NCBI GenBank assembly: GCA_006937955.1
Contig: SSNP01000151.1
Span: forward strand, 994,408-1,058,407
DNA: 64,000 bases
Source: Pachypanchax playfairii
Taxonomy: Eukaryota > Chordata > Actinopteri > Cyprinodontiformes > Aplocheilidae
Direction: 5' to 3'
The notes under the pieces were generated by a model. The model was not told the DNA's origin and searched no databases. It saw only the letters and a program-made list of their open reading frames with translations. The position numbers and the translations under genes are program-made. Below, one piece after another: positions 35,126-48,009 of the stretch. How positions within the stretch are numbered: position 1 is the first letter of the stretch; each line of letters opens with the position of its first letter.

Positions 35126-36326
35126 ATTTTTTTTTACTCCTTCAATAAGCACTAATATAAACATTAGTTTCTTATTCAGCTACCTTACCATCATTCTGTT
35201 TTTTAATTACATTACCTTGAACTGAGCCAAATGATGACAAATCTTGAAATTCTAAGTGAAAAACCAACCTAAACATCCTTGTTTGTAAATTAAAGTTTTA
35301 ACAAATGAGTGCTTTGGAATCCTTTTAAAGAATTATACAGACAGACTGTGCTTTTTCAGTTTTGTATGGCATGTTTATTTTTGACAGCATACTAATTGCC
35401 CTAGCCTAGACACATTCATCCGATCTTCATTAATCTCAGAGGCAGAGAACATTTTTCAATCAAGCTGTCCAAGCATAGGAACGGAACAAATGCTGAGGCC
35501 AATGAAAAAATAAAAGCTGCTTATCACTCTAATGCTTTAATGACTGGGTTTGCAATGACATGAAAAAAATATTGTTTGTGTGTCAGAAAATGATGCCTCC
35601 TAATATTGATTTTTTAAAGATGCATGGATTGTTGCTATATTTGTGGCAATTATGAATTTCAAGCATTAACAATGAAAAAAATAAAACAGTTTTAAACAGA
35701 GACAAACAAAATACTAACTGAGCATGTGTTCATTGACTCTCCTTTACTAGAACACCTTTTCTGGAATCACCTGTCAGCTGTGTATAATAAATCATTTTAA
35801 TCTCTAATCTCTTCGTATTACTCAGCTTTGCCCCAGGGTCAGCATGCGCTTTAAGCTTTTCAGGGAGATGTGATAGTGCAATGTTGCATTAAGCACTCAG
35901 TCATGCTTTAAATGTGTTATCCACTTGTGTCAACACTGTCTCTGCAGCATTGCCTCCCCGCCCCATTCTGCACCCCCCAAGGTTTGTATTTACAGGATTT
36001 TATGATCTTCTAATAGGATTCGGTTCACAATAATTGGCTGGGGCACTGAAATATTTATATACCGTTTATTGTTTTCCGAATAAGAATCTTAATAATGTGC
36101 ACTGTTGAATGAAAATTGAAGTGTGCGAGTGTGTACACTACCCGTCAGTAGTTTGGACGTAGTGAGTCCGGAAGAAACCCAGTGGTTGAGAGCTGGAGCT
36201 TGGCATCACTGGTTCTGACTAGACCAAACAGTGACAACAATCTGGAGCTCTTGGAGAGAGAGGTGAGTGTTACTGTCTTTTATGTGCTGGATTGTGGTTG
36301 AGTGGCCAATAGCAGAGAGGAGCTCC
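35126..36326. other. Intergenic, no gene seen
   Basis: AT-rich, with a non-repetitive stretch at about 35810-36060 that could be conserved non-coding DNA; this cannot be judged from one genome. Confidence 0.4.
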
Positions 36327-36640
36327 TTAGCTGCAGGTTCCTGGTGTTACGAGGATGAGCTCCTGACAGGAGGGTGGTGAAGTGGGTGGGTCTAGCGGCT
36401 GTTTTGGCGACCCGGGAAAATCCCCAGGGCTCCAAAACAGCCTCAAGGGAGGAGCAACTGGAGAGGATTGGGGGCTAGAGTGGGTTTGAGTGAGAAATTT
36501 TTGCCACATTGGAGTGCACACGGGGGTCGTGAGCCTGGCTCCCCAACGGCTGAATGCCTTGTTCTGTTGTTGTGGCTGCGGAATCCACGCAGTGGACGCA
36601 GAAATTTGATGTTGTAGTAACTCATCCATTTACGCCAAGC
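36327..36640 (-). other. Possible gypsy gag remnant
   Basis: A proline-rich minus-strand frame of 100 codons ends in LVTPGTCS. This recalls the proline-rich lead-in to the GDPGTCR motif of teleost gypsy gag. Weak evidence only; no LTR was seen. Confidence 0.25.
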
Positions 36641-37270
36641 ATTTAGTAAAACAGTTGTCATTTTCTCTCTGAGTTTGTGAACCTGCACACACACAAGGTC
36701 ATTATTCCTGTCTGCAGATTGGTGCAAGTTGATGACATGTACAGATAGCCCTTTAAAGAGGCCATTCCATTAAAAATAGTTTTTCTGAAGTTTCTGTTGA
36801 ATAATTTAGGTCCACAGGTGTTCTTACCTTCATAGTGGGTGTGAAAACAGGTCAACAACTTCTCTTTCAGTTTTTATCTCTCAAACTAAGCAGGTGGCGA
36901 TAAAACCTGTGTTTGAACGGCCAGTACTTGTTTCGTCACAACTCCTTTGCTTGTTAGTATTTATCGGCTCCGGCAGTTGAAACCACGTCTAGCATGTTGC
37001 TGGCTAAAAGCTGTAGCATAAGATGTAACAAACAGGAAGACTATGTCTGCTGTTGCCATTCGCAGCGGGGCAGGAAACAGTAGGCCAGTAGGCCTCTTAT
37101 AGGCTAATTTGTTAGCTTATCTGAGTCCAGCAAATTCGAATAATGAATATTACTTAGTTACAGCCCGAAGCCTGACGAATCTTGACACAGACAGATTGAA
37201 AGGTCTGTTAATCAGTGTTTCTTAAAATTTTTTAAATATAACATGTTTCCTATTGCAGGTTAGTACTTAA

Positions 37271-37999
37271 AGGGACTTAAGGCAAGATTTGTGAAAAACT
37301 ACACATGCATTTCCAGTTTATTCAATGCTAATGGGTCATGAAGCATTAAAAACCCAAAATAACGAGGCCATCCGCATATATGTCTGTTGCCTTGGACACG
37401 CTGTGTGCTACATAATGCGCTGCAGTTCGACGTCCAAATTTCCCACGCAGTTGTAGTGATGTGACGTAAATTGACGCTGCATGCACGTTGCCGACAGCTC
37501 TTGAACAGGAAGAACATGGCCGCCGTGGACTTGGATTCAAACACTGAAGGTATACTTATGGATGTTTCTGCAGCCAACAAACGACCTGCATTCACTCTCA
37601 CCCCCCAAAAAAGTGGCACCACGAAGAAAAAAAAGACTTTATCAGCGGCATCTCGTGAGTCTAAAAAAAAATATGACCGAAGCCGGGCAGGCACCCGCAT
37701 AAATATTGGATATGCGTTCGGTTCATGGAGGGAACTTCAGCTGCATTTGGGAGTGAAAACGGATGCTGACATGGCTCATTTCCTTGTGACCAGGTGATAA
37801 AACATTATAGGTCGTGTTTAGAGCCTGATACAGTATGAAAATGATGAGATCAAAAAAGGATTAGCCTCCCCGGTGCAGTGCTGTGAAGACGAACAGTCTG
37901 TAAAGTGTCTGTGCGCGCTCCCGTGCCGGCTTGGCTGGTGGCTGCAGCACCTGTTGCGGCAGCACTGAGTCAGATTTTGTAAAGTTGCCTTAAGTCCCT
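37271..37999 (+). mobile_element. 729-bp TTAA element (family II) nested in copy C
   Basis: Perfect 15-bp inverted ends AGGGACTTAAGGCAA, with TTAA on both sides (37267-37270, 38000-38003). Removing the element and one TTAA restores the host sequence GTACTTAAGAAATAAC seen in the other family I copies, so the insertion is proven from the sequence. It carries a first-exon-like ORF. Confidence 0.95.
37516..37793 (+). CDS. First-exon-like ORF in the nested TTAA element
   Basis: The ATG at 37516 is in good context (AACATGGCCGCC) and opens 92 codons plus 2 nt up to a CAG/GTGATA splice donor at 37793; if unspliced, a stop follows at once. The peptide is MAAVDLDSNTEGI then a basic stretch (TTKKKKTL, SRESKKKYDRSR), then RINIGYAFGSWRELQLHLGV and KTDADMAHFLVTR. 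The last part recalls a repeated motif (W..L....G.K.DA..A.FL) in teleost transposon-linked proteins; I cannot name a domain. The frame upstream is open to 37471, but this ATG is preferred. The downstream exons are absent from the element. Confidence 0.6.
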
Positions 38000-38094
38000 T
38001 TAAGAAATAACTACAAAGTCATGAAATTTGTGTGAAATCGTCTCTTGATACTCAAAAGCTAAACACAATCAAATTGGGCAGAAATTGGACTTTA

Positions 38095-38432
38095 GGGCAG
38101 CCATACCTCAGATGGAAATTTCAGGTCGTCTGGTAACCAGAGGGTCACCGGTTCAAATCCCTGCTCTGCCCGGAAAAGATCGCTTGGCCGGTATGTCCTT
38201 GGGCAAGACACTTCACCCACCTTGCCTGTTTGGTGGTTGTCAGAGGGTCTGGTGCGCCTATGTCTGACAGCCTCGCCTCTATCAGTGTGTGTCCCAGGAC
38301 AGCTGTGGCTACATGTGTGTAGTTTATAACCACCAAAAGTGTGAGTGTGCGAATGGGTGAATGACAAACTGTAGGGGTAAGTGCTTTGGGAGTTGTAGGA
38401 CTTGTGCTATATAAGTACACGCCATTTACCAT
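38095..38432 (+). mobile_element. tRNA-derived SINE with LINE-like tail
   Basis: The tRNA-like head has a TACCTCAGATGG A-box-like part and a GGTTCAAATCC B box (38150-38160). The core includes TCCTTGGGCAAGACACTTCA, and the tail AAGTGCTTTGGGAG...GTGCTATATAAGTA resembles an L2-type LINE 3' end. This is a common teleost SINE layout. It lies just past copy C. Confidence 0.85.
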
Positions 38433-38744
38433 TTGTTATTCTATCTATTTTATCTCAGCACACAGGAACAATTTGATTTCCAATTTAGTAAATTATCATC
38501 TCTATATTTGAAAGAAAACAAATTTTGGCTAAAACTCACTTCATGAACTATTTTAGCAATAAATTAATTTATTTTTGGTTGTTTTGTATTTCCCATTGGA
38601 ACTGATGTGTATAAATCACCCCAAACCAAAAATCTATATAATTTAAACAGATTAAAACACATTATTGATGTCAAATTCAATATCATTTACCTGAGAAAAA
38701 CTGTTTGTTAAATTTCTAGTAAATATTTATTGTTGATATTTATT

Positions 38745-39105
38745 ATTATTCCTGCTATTAAGTTTATCTCTGTTATCTTTCCATAGACAGGACAAGTGAC
38801 CCAAATCCATCTGTGATTGTCTGTGTCTCTTTCCTGTCACCTCAGATCCCAGTTGGTTGAGGCAGAAGGTCATTCATCCGAGTTCTGTTAGAGGTTTTGT
38901 TCTTTTCAAAGGGAGTTGAACCTTTCCACTGTTATCAATCCTGCTGCTCAGGATGGGGTATTATGTTGAATTGATGATTTAACCTAATTGGCTGGTTCCT
39001 TAGACAGGAAATTTATTATTTTGACTTGATATTTCTGTAAATTGCCTCAGAAATTACTTTTTTATGAACTGGTACTTTATAAAAAAAATGAATTGGATTG
39101 GATTA
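38745..39105 (+). mobile_element. LINE 3' UTR fragment, copy 2
   Basis: Shares TTAGAGGTTTTGTTCTTTTC, CTGCTGCTCAGGATGGGG, TTGGCTGGTTCCTTAGACAG and the AACTGGTACTTTATAAA end with 58585-58930, and partly with 34370-35125. It ends in ATTGGATTGGATT, a short tail repeat. Confidence 0.75.
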
Positions 39106-40504
39106 AATACATATGTCTGCAGCTGCGAGATCAATGTGATGCCCTGAATAAAACACTCAAGGCAGACTGTGTTTGCTCTTTTTACATGCAGAAACAATGA
39201 GGTATATGTTCCACGGCAGTTTCATCTTTAAAAAATCAAACAAGGGATAAAGTGGTTTATGTATTTCAAAAACTGAAAATGAATAGGCCTACATACATAC
39301 ATACCCATCATGTGTAAGGGAACTAAATGAATAATGTTTCTGACATATTTCGCTTAAGAGAGCAAGTCAAATGTTTACTTGGACACAGACTTTCTGTTGA
39401 AAGGGGGGGAACAGAGTGCAAATACCCATTAAATTTTACTTTGCGTTTCTAGTGTGAGAAAATAGAAGTATACACAGTAGTCGTATTAAGAAGTCAAAGC
39501 AGTGCTGGATGCCAAGTGGGGAGACTTACAAAGCAAGGACTGTTGGAAAACCAGCCTGCTGTGGAAGCAGTGGAACCAAACCTCAGGACGTTCTCACACA
39601 GTCAATATAAATACTGGCCTTAAGAGAATACACACTTTTAGCTGGAAAAGGCAAATCCCACAAACTTTTAGGTTGCCAAACTGCTCACTGCTGGTTTTTG
39701 GCAAGTTGTTTTGCATAACTAACATCAACGTACCACATCATCAGGTAAGGTAATGCTGTGATTACTGACACTTTAGTGGTGAATGTTGACTGTCTCCATG
39801 AAACTGTGTCTCATAAAGACTCAATAATTTTTTCAATTTCAAATTTCAATGAGTAATGTAGCCACTTGCCTGCATCATGTTCTGAACAGATGTAGTGAAC
39901 ATGCTATAAGGGCTGTTTGCATGACTCCAGTTACATTCTGTGCCAGTTTTATTTCAATCATTAACCAGGGGAGTGTTGAGTAAAACTTAATAAGACAACA
40001 ACAGCAAAACAATTATAAAAATGAATCTGCAATCGTGGCATTCATTCAAATTAGCTGTGAGTTCACACACAGAGCAGCAAAAGTAGATGAGCAATATACA
40101 GTAATTTTCACAAACTCCAAATGACACTGAAACACAGGCTGAGTGTTGAAGACTTTAAAGCAACAAGGAACAAACACTTGCTTTGTGAACTATGCATATT
40201 GTAAGAAGGAAAGACAATAATCAGACTGCACAGAGAGAGTTTGCTGCTTGGTAATTACACTTTGAAATGTAATGTCTCTTGAATATTTTGCTGTGCTCGT
40301 GCTCGAGTTTCTCAAGTTGTCTTTGTTTATGAGATGCCACACCATCACCTGAAGACTACATGATTTACTTTTGGCAGGTTTTCTAGGTTTGCCTCAAGGT
40401 GTTATATGGCTTTTTATGCACTTGAAAGTCCCACAAAGTAACACAGCTTACACCAAAGGAAGTTACTTCTTCCCTATGAAGAATGTTGAACTGCAACTAT
40501 CATT
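39106..40504. other. Intergenic, no gene seen
   Basis: No supported reading frame. A plus-strand AG/GTAAGG site near 39750 has no coding context. Confidence 0.45.
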
Positions 40505-40509
40505 GATAC

Positions 40510-41363
40510 TGTGAGGATCTCTGCTGCTGGTGGTGGTGCTGTGTACTAATTGTCTTGCAGGGCGTGGCAGCAGATGATCAGTGAAGACAGGTGTGGATCA
40601 TTACCCAGCTCAGGAGAGCTGGGTACTTAAGCGGAGGAGGAACAAGAGACAGACGCCAGTTTGTTCCACTACATTTCGTGGTAACAGAGTGGCCTGTGAT
40701 TATTGACCAGAGCGATTATAGCAGTGTTTAACCTGCCCTCTCTTTCCCTGTGTTTAGCCCGCTGTCCTGGAGCTCCTCTCCCGACCGCAGAACCTCAGCG
40801 TGGTTATCGACCCGCTCATCGTGAGGACTGGCTTCACCCTGGAACGTACTAGAGCTCCGTTGCGGTGTCACGCAACCAGCTCTCTCCCTCTGGCTCCCTG
40901 TCTGTCTCTGGCTTCCTCTGATCCACACCTTCCCGGTCAACACGCTGCTGTCAGCCCTCTTGCAGTCACGTCTGCACACACAGCACCCGGACCAGGATTT
41001 CACACCACGAACATCGACAGCCTGGATCACCACCCCTGCGGCAGCATCCTCGGATCTCTCCTCACACCCGGACGTCAAACACGATTCCGTGAGTTAAGCG
41101 AGCACGATCCCCGCACACCGCAGCTGGTATCTCCACCTGTCACTAACCTCTCTCTCTCTCATAACCCAGGACCGTTCCTGTCCCGCACCAGCCCCGTCCT
41201 GAGTTTCTTCGTGCACATTCATTATTCACGTGTGTGTAAATTGGAGCACTGTAATATAATAAACACTGTTATCACTGAACGCTGTTTCCTCGCTCTGTGT
41301 GTGTTTGGAGTTTGGGTCACTTTGGGAGCTCGAAAACAACCCCACCTGGTTCGAACCATGACA
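40510..41363. mobile_element. Solo LTR, 854 bp
   Basis: Starts TGTGAGGATCTC and ends AACCATGACA (TG...CA) and is flanked by a perfect 5-bp duplication GATAC (40505-40509, 41364-41368). It contains an AATAAA-like site near 41257. GC-rich compared with its surroundings. No internal retroelement genes are attached, so two LTRs have recombined into one. Ty3/gypsy origin is likely from the 5-bp duplication and length. The open frame 40800-41375 is incidental. Confidence 0.92.
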
Positions 41364-41545
41364 GATACTGTTTAATTTACCTTCCCTAAATTGTCATGAA
41401 ACAGTTGTGTTTTCCCTTACTTGGCATGAGCTCAACAAATACTATAATTTTTGCCTAAAATGTTTGATCAATAAACTAACCAATCTGGAGGCCTTTTAGG
41501 AAGCAGGTCGTAAAAGACAGGAAGCTCAGTTTACTCTTTACTTAA

Positions 41546-42124
41546 AGCTGGTATTCCTGATTTCAGATTGCCTAATTTAGACTGTCAACAAATTCACAGA
41601 ACTCTCAGCCCCTCCAGTCGGGTAGAATTCCTAAGCCACGCCCCCCCAGGTTTGGAAACACGCGTAGCCCCAGAAGACGAACGAGTGCTAGACACTGGCC
41701 CACAGTTCATTCAAGTACCGTAACATGGTGGAATCACCGGTAAGTGAAAACAATATAACAACGAACAACTGACAGTAATTGACGCGGAACCAGCCGGCGG
41801 CTGTTTCTCCTGCTGTGACATGGTAGAGCTGCAAACAGTCCCAGCAGTGGTGTTTTGCAGTAATATGTCTCAGTTCTTTAGGAGCATAGAAGCCAAATAA
41901 ATGCCGAAGTCCACATGGCTGGAGAGACTGTCCAATCATTCCTTTTGGACCGAACCTGATTGGTGGATTTGTTTAGACAAATACAGGAGAACCACTTAAT
42001 TTTTTTTTTCGTTTTTTTTTTAATTTTTACAACATATTTTTCTCCATGCTGTGTTAAAACATTTTTAACGGGCATGAAAAAAACATGTTAAGCTAATTTG
42101 TTATGCAAATTAAGTATAGCAGCT
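41546..42124 (+). mobile_element. 579-bp TTAA element (family VI)
   Basis: The ends AGCTGGTATTC and the inverse of AGCTGCTATAC lie inside TTAA (41542-41545, 42125-42128). It carries ATGGTGGAATCACCG (41725-41739) followed directly by GTAAGTG, a strong donor. No transposase is present. Confidence 0.75.
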
Positions 42125-42128
42125 TTAA

Positions 42129-45100
42129 TGGACTGCGTGGCTTTAAATCTGAAACAAAGGAAATTAGTAAATATACTGTAGTTGACTAATAAAAGACATG
42201 GAAACTGAATTAAAAAATGAAGCAATAGCTTTAAACAAAAAGTAATAAAAAGCAGAATAAACACAAGGTGAAGAAAACATTCAAGGTTTGTTTCAATGAG
42301 AAATGTGATAACACTAAGAAAAACAGCTGACCAGGCAAACAACCTATCAGAATGAAGCAGCAGACACTTCATCCTGCCTGCCAGGATCCAGAACACTTTC
42401 TGTTCCATGAGAAGAAATGCTGGTGTTGACTCTTTGAGAGCCTCTTTGACAAACATAGCTACTTAAATAGAAACATGCTCCAACTCTTTTGACTCCTTCA
42501 AGGATAGACCTGACATTTCACTCAGCTGCTTTCCCATCACTTACTTCTGGCATTTCAGGGAGAGGAAGAGGAGATGCCACGTGTGTCTCCTAGCAACAGT
42601 TCACTCCAAAAGCCTCCTCCTCCAACTACCAGCTCTCCTAACATACGCCCCTGCCGCCACCACCGCCCGAACTCCCTCCTTTTTCTGTTTCTCTCTGCAG
42701 ACTGCCAGGTTTGCATTAAATGACACCCAACCCTTTGTTATCTAAAAGAATAGAGAAAAGAAGCTCATGTCGAGGTTATTCCCCTAGAAGGAAAAAGGCA
42801 CAGAGCTGGAGAAAATGTTGGCTGACAGAAAAATCAAAAGAGGGCAGTAATATGTCACCTTTTACAAGCTGGTCGATTTTATGAATCAGTCTAGCTTTTT
42901 TACATTTTATACTTTCAGCACCTCAGTGCTGTTTGAGATGGAATGAACACCTGACAAAATCAGGCTTGTGACTGGGGCCAATGTGTTCTGCTCCTGGACT
43001 GAAACCCACTCTGGGGGTCCAAATCAAATCTCAAATCAGTGGTTAATTTACACCAATTGGGCCATGCCGATTTTTAAGTACTGGGCTTTGGGAGTGGATG
43101 TTTACCCAACAAGTTTATTGATAATTTTAAATTGGCTCTTTGTGTGAGTGAGTGTGTGTAAATGGATGTTTGTCTCTACATGGTCCTATAGACCTGTGAC
43201 ACATCTGGAGTGTACTGCATCTGTTTCCCACCTTTTGCCCTTGAGATAGACATGAGTCCAGATGACCACTGAGCAGGAACAAGTGCATCCATAAAATGGA
43301 TGGAAAAACTTGGAAAAGTTATTCTATTAGCTGCAAAAAGGCAAAGCAGGGAAACAGCATTTTAAAAATAATAAAGAAAATCTGCAATTGTAAGTATGAA
43401 AAGATTAAACCTGAATATATAATTATTGTTTGCTTTTCTACTCAAATAAATGGCCCCTTTTTACACCAAAACTTGACAAATTTATTTGACCTAGAAAAAT
43501 CACCACTTTTAGAAAAGTAAATAACCCATTGACACAGTAGACATGAAAGAACAAAAACATAGTCATAAATGACAAAGCAGTACTTTAGAGAGACAGAGGG
43601 GAAGCTCAAACTTTAAAGAAGAAAGCCTTTGAACTATGCATGAATGGACATAGAAAGAGCAGTGAATATGAAGGGCCAAGACGATAAATGTCTTGGGTGT
43701 CAAACCAAATCATGTACAGATCAAGGCGAGGTTTCCTGACTGATAGATCAGCACAGTGGAGTGTGGAAATATCAAACACAGTGAGAAGGATGGTTAAATC
43801 ACATCCTATCACTTTGATGATGGAGACAGCAGTGGCAGGCAAAGGGATGGACTGGAGCAGATGGAAAAAAGGAATTAAGAAAGAGCAAAGTCACAGCTGA
43901 AAAAAAAAGTAAGGCAACTGCTTCACCTTCAGAAGTATCTGATCCAAGCTGGAGGGCACAAAAATGAGAGAGATCGTTTGACTTAGAATCACAAAGCCTT
44001 CACAAGATTTAAGAATAATCACAATCTAGACTTTTAGGCTGTAAATATCCATTCAGAAGCATAAAATCCTTGTAAATCACAACCGTGAAGCAGAAGATAC
44101 ATTTTCGGCACAAAGCTATTTTTCATCAGAATGCATATTTCACAAGTTAAATACGGCGAGCGAAGACACAGCAACCCCAGGATCGATTCGCCTGCACTGC
44201 AAGGGTGCATTGATGAACGAACAAAACAGATGACCCCAATTTTCGCACCCAATAATGTTGTTGCACACTTCTATAGGAGAAATTGACTTTTGTAAGTGAG
44301 GACAATGCATCACAAGTGAGCCCATTTCTAGCTCCAGTGTTGATCTGTGCAACATCTCATTTAAAGTCTGTTCATGAAGAAGCACCTAATTACAACCCAA
44401 TTATCTGTAATTACAGTATTTTACGTCATGACTTTAAGATAAAACTACTTCAAAGCAGCTTCAGTAAATAATTAGTAAGAGTATGCTCTGCCAGACAGAC
44501 ATAATTAAAGAAAAAGTCATAATAATCAATGCACCTGTGTGTAAGATAAAGAAGAAGCAGTATTTACAATTATTCGTGTTTCAATATTATCATGTTATAG
44601 AAAATGTAATATGTAAATTATCAAGAGAAAAAGAACACAACTGTTTAACTCAATAATGTAAAAAGATATATCTGATAAATCTATTTCTATTTATATCTAT
44701 TTATTCCTATAAATATTTTTATTTCTGTCCAATAAACATTTTACTTGAAAAATTCTTATTTTATACATTAGGCTTTGAAGAGTTGAAGTCATAATTCACC
44801 TTATTTATTTATTAAGTTATACACCTGATGGCAACATACGTATTTTAACTAAGTTCAAGTAATGATGTTATTTGGTTGTGCTATTTGTAGGTCACAGGTC
44901 TGGACTCAGGCAGGTCAGTTGAGCTGTTGAACTAACTACTGCAATCTGCAATTACTGTTAGTTGTGTGAACTATGGTTGAACATTTTTTGGCTGAAATGA
45001 ACAAGGTATATCCTGAAAAACTTATCTGGATATTTTCATTTGGGACTTCACTATTGAGAAATCCTTCAGATTGTGAGAACACAAGATCATCTTTAGTTTG

Positions 45101-47888
45101 GTGCAAATGGATTTGGTTTCAGAAAATACACTTTTCCTTGAGTCTTATGAATAGGAAAGTTTGATTTTTATTATTTTTGGTTTTGGTGTGTTTTGGTCTG
45201 TATTAAATTTCAGAGTGGCTGACACAAAATGTATTTTTGATAACCATCAGCTGTAACCATCATGTTAGGAAAACTCTGATATTAAAAAGTTCCAAACCTT
45301 TTTGGCAGGCACATCTCCTTTTTGCAGACGTGAGTCCAAGATTTCCATGTGGCCAGAAGATGGCAGTAACAGTCCACCAGAGCAGACCTTTGAGACAAGC
45401 ACAAGGACACGTTGCAACATCGACAGTCTCATAGGTTAATTACATAGCACTCTCATGCCAAGGAACGTGACCATTCAAACAGTATCTAACCAGATAAAAG
45501 CACAGTGAGGGATGGAGAGAAACAAGAAGAAGAAGAAGAAGAAGGAATCTATATATCTATACAAAATGTAGAATATATAGCATAATCTTTTGCTCGCTAA
45601 TAATGGTGTCACTTGACTGTCTGCTGATAATCCACTCCACTCTTTATGTTGATACAGTCTCACTGTCTTTGTCTCTGTCCACATGATTACAATCAAGGAG
45701 AAACTGGATCAGAATCAGATCAATGTGAGAATAACTCACTGATTTGCTTCAACAACACTTTCCAAGTAGTTCTTGTGTCTTTATCTTTTGGTTCCAAGTA
45801 ACTGGACTTTTTTTTTAAGTGGTTTCAATCAGGCCTTCTGCAAGCTGTCTAAAAGGTCTTTCAAAAGTCTTTTTTTAAATATTGGTTGCATTTTCACTCT
45901 TTTTAATTTCAGTCCTTGCACATAAACTTGTGGCATATTGCAACTATCCATGCTAGAGTTCCTCATAAAAGTGTATGACCAAGAAGCAGTATATAAGTCA
46001 TAAATAATTCATAATTCATAGTCCACATGTGTATAGAATTACATTTAGAAAGTCATGGTCAAAACGTGGAAAGAAGTTGTATTTTTACTGTAATTGTGCA
46101 AGCAAAGTTCCTCAACATGCAGTTAAACCTTTATAAAATCATCATGTCTTCACAAAACACTGGTTCATCCCTTTTATTCCTAATTTCTTTTTAAAACATA
46201 TCCATACGTCACAGATCAGTGTTATGGGATATAAATACAAGCACTTTCCCTTGAGGGTAAAAATAGCTGAGACAACAACATTTTTAAGATCTTTTAAGAC
46301 CACTTAAATAAATGTCACTAAAGTCTGGCTCATTGACAGTTAATGAAAAGAAATGAGCTGTAGCTCAATACTTTTGCATTACATTGTGTCCATAATGATG
46401 ATGTGTGGTAATTCAGATAAAATCTTCTTAATGGTTTGATTATCCACACGTACATGCATTTCATGAGCATGTCAGCCAACAGAATCAATCACTATTACAG
46501 AGGAGGGGAAGAATTTAACTTGAAGTACAGGGAATGTGACTTAATAACATGAACATTCTTTGTTTTGAATGCATTCAACATGAAATATTTTGGTTAACTA
46601 ACTCCTAGACATTACTCCATATGCAGAAGGATATGTCATGATGCATATATTGTCTTTTAATTCATTTTAAAATATATTTTGACATCGCTTCACAGTTCAG
46701 TTTTCTCTTTATTGTGTGTGTGTGTGTGTGTGTGTGTTGGGGGGGTTGTTTATCTCTATGTGGCCCTGTGGGGGACTGGCAAGATGTCAGCTACATCTCA
46801 TTCGATGACTGCTGGAGATAGACGCGGGACACCTGTGACACTGACTAGGAATAAACAGGTACAGAAAACCAATGGATGGATGATTTTCCCTTAAAATCCT
46901 CCTTTTCCCCATTATGGCATTTTACATTCTAATACAATTTTTAACATAATTTATATTTTGATGTATGATAATAAAATTATTCATAGGTCGGAGTTGGGAT
47001 CAAATCTCGTGTGTGGACTATAGAAGAATAAACGTTATTGTGAAAATGAGGAAGGTTTTTAGTTGTTTGCTAATGTTAACTATACCAAACTAAACAAGAA
47101 TATGGGATTAGTATCCCAAACCAGGGTTAACTAGTGGATTCATGCTTTATGAGTTTCTAACCTAGATACTAAAAACCAAAAGAGCAAAACTGTTTTAAAT
47201 TCACTGATTAGTGTTTTTGAATGGTTTTGTGGATATACCATTTTTTTAAATGAAAATCACATATAGCACATTTGATATTTAAAATATTACATGTGTTTTA
47301 AAATAATTTTGTCAATTATGTTTAACCTTTATAAGCTTTGCCAACATATCTGACACCAACACTCAACGTGGGTGCTCTAATCCTAGAAACCGCATTGAAT
47401 CTCATACTACTCATGACAAAAATAAGATAAGCTGAGGAAAACAGGAATACGCTGAGTTTTGGTAAACATGAAAACCCCCAGTTGTTTCAAACCTAAAATC
47501 TTGTTTTTTGTGTTCCTTTTGACCTTTCCTGCTGCTACACCAGTTCTCATTCTTAAATTACCACCTTCTTATATCTTCACAACATAACCTTTCTGGGCAA
47601 AATGGTTTTACTTCAGGATTGTGGATTCATGAATACGAAAATAAGGACCTCTGTTTATATATATATACACATTAACATAATACTCTCACTAAAGCTTTGA
47701 AACAGTCATTTCACGTAGTCACTCTGCTGATTTAGTCTTTGCAAGCAAAACAATTTCCATAAAAGGAACAAAATAATTTCAGTATGCTCCCCGGCCAAAA
47801 AAACTGCAATACTAAAAACTGAAAAGCACATTTAAATTTCTTGTTGTATGTCAGACATCAAACATTAGAATCAAGTCATAAATACCCA
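42129..47888. other. Long intergenic stretch, no gene seen
   Basis: AT-rich DNA. Only simple repeats stand out: (GAA)n at about 45526-45546 and (GT)n at 46713-46737 followed by a G run. The short frames in it lack motifs. Confidence 0.5.
46713..46737. repeat. (GT)n microsatellite
   Basis: Twelve GT units followed by a run of seven G. Confidence 0.95.
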
Positions 47889-47928
47889 TGACCTTATTGT
47901 GCTTGCCCTTAAGCAAGCACGATAAGGT

Positions 47929-47930
<2 letters not shown>
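47889..47930. repeat. 18-bp inverted repeat (hairpin)
   Basis: Arms TGACCTTATTGTGCTTGC (47889-47906) and GCAAGCACGATAAGGTCA (47913-47930), one mismatch, 6-nt loop, directly beside the TC microsatellite. Confidence 0.92.

Positions 47931-47931
<1 letters not shown>

Positions 47932-48007
<76 letters not shown>
47932..48007. repeat. (TC)n microsatellite
   Basis: About 38 perfect TC units. Confidence 0.97.

Positions 48008-48009
<2 letters not shown>

Larger units (their letters stand above)
36757..38045 (-). mobile_element. TTAA element, family I, copy C, carrying a nested element
   Basis: Left end AGAGGCC next to TTAA (36753-36756); the right end is decayed (TCTCT, TGAT). ATGAAG/GTAAGAAC is kept on the minus strand near 36825-36835. 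A second TTAA element (37271-37999) sits inside; without it the copy is about 560 bp. Confidence 0.88.

Noticed and set aside
36327..36640. A firm Ty3/gypsy gag call
   Set aside because: Only a proline-rich stretch and a PGTC string support it; kept as a low-confidence feature only.
37299..37700. A 133-codon minus-strand frame in the nested TTAA element
   Set aside because: It is antisense to the better-supported plus-strand first exon and has no motif or donor.
40800..41375. A 191-codon open frame
   Set aside because: It lies almost wholly inside the solo LTR, has no recognisable protein motif, and is explained by the high GC content of the LTR.
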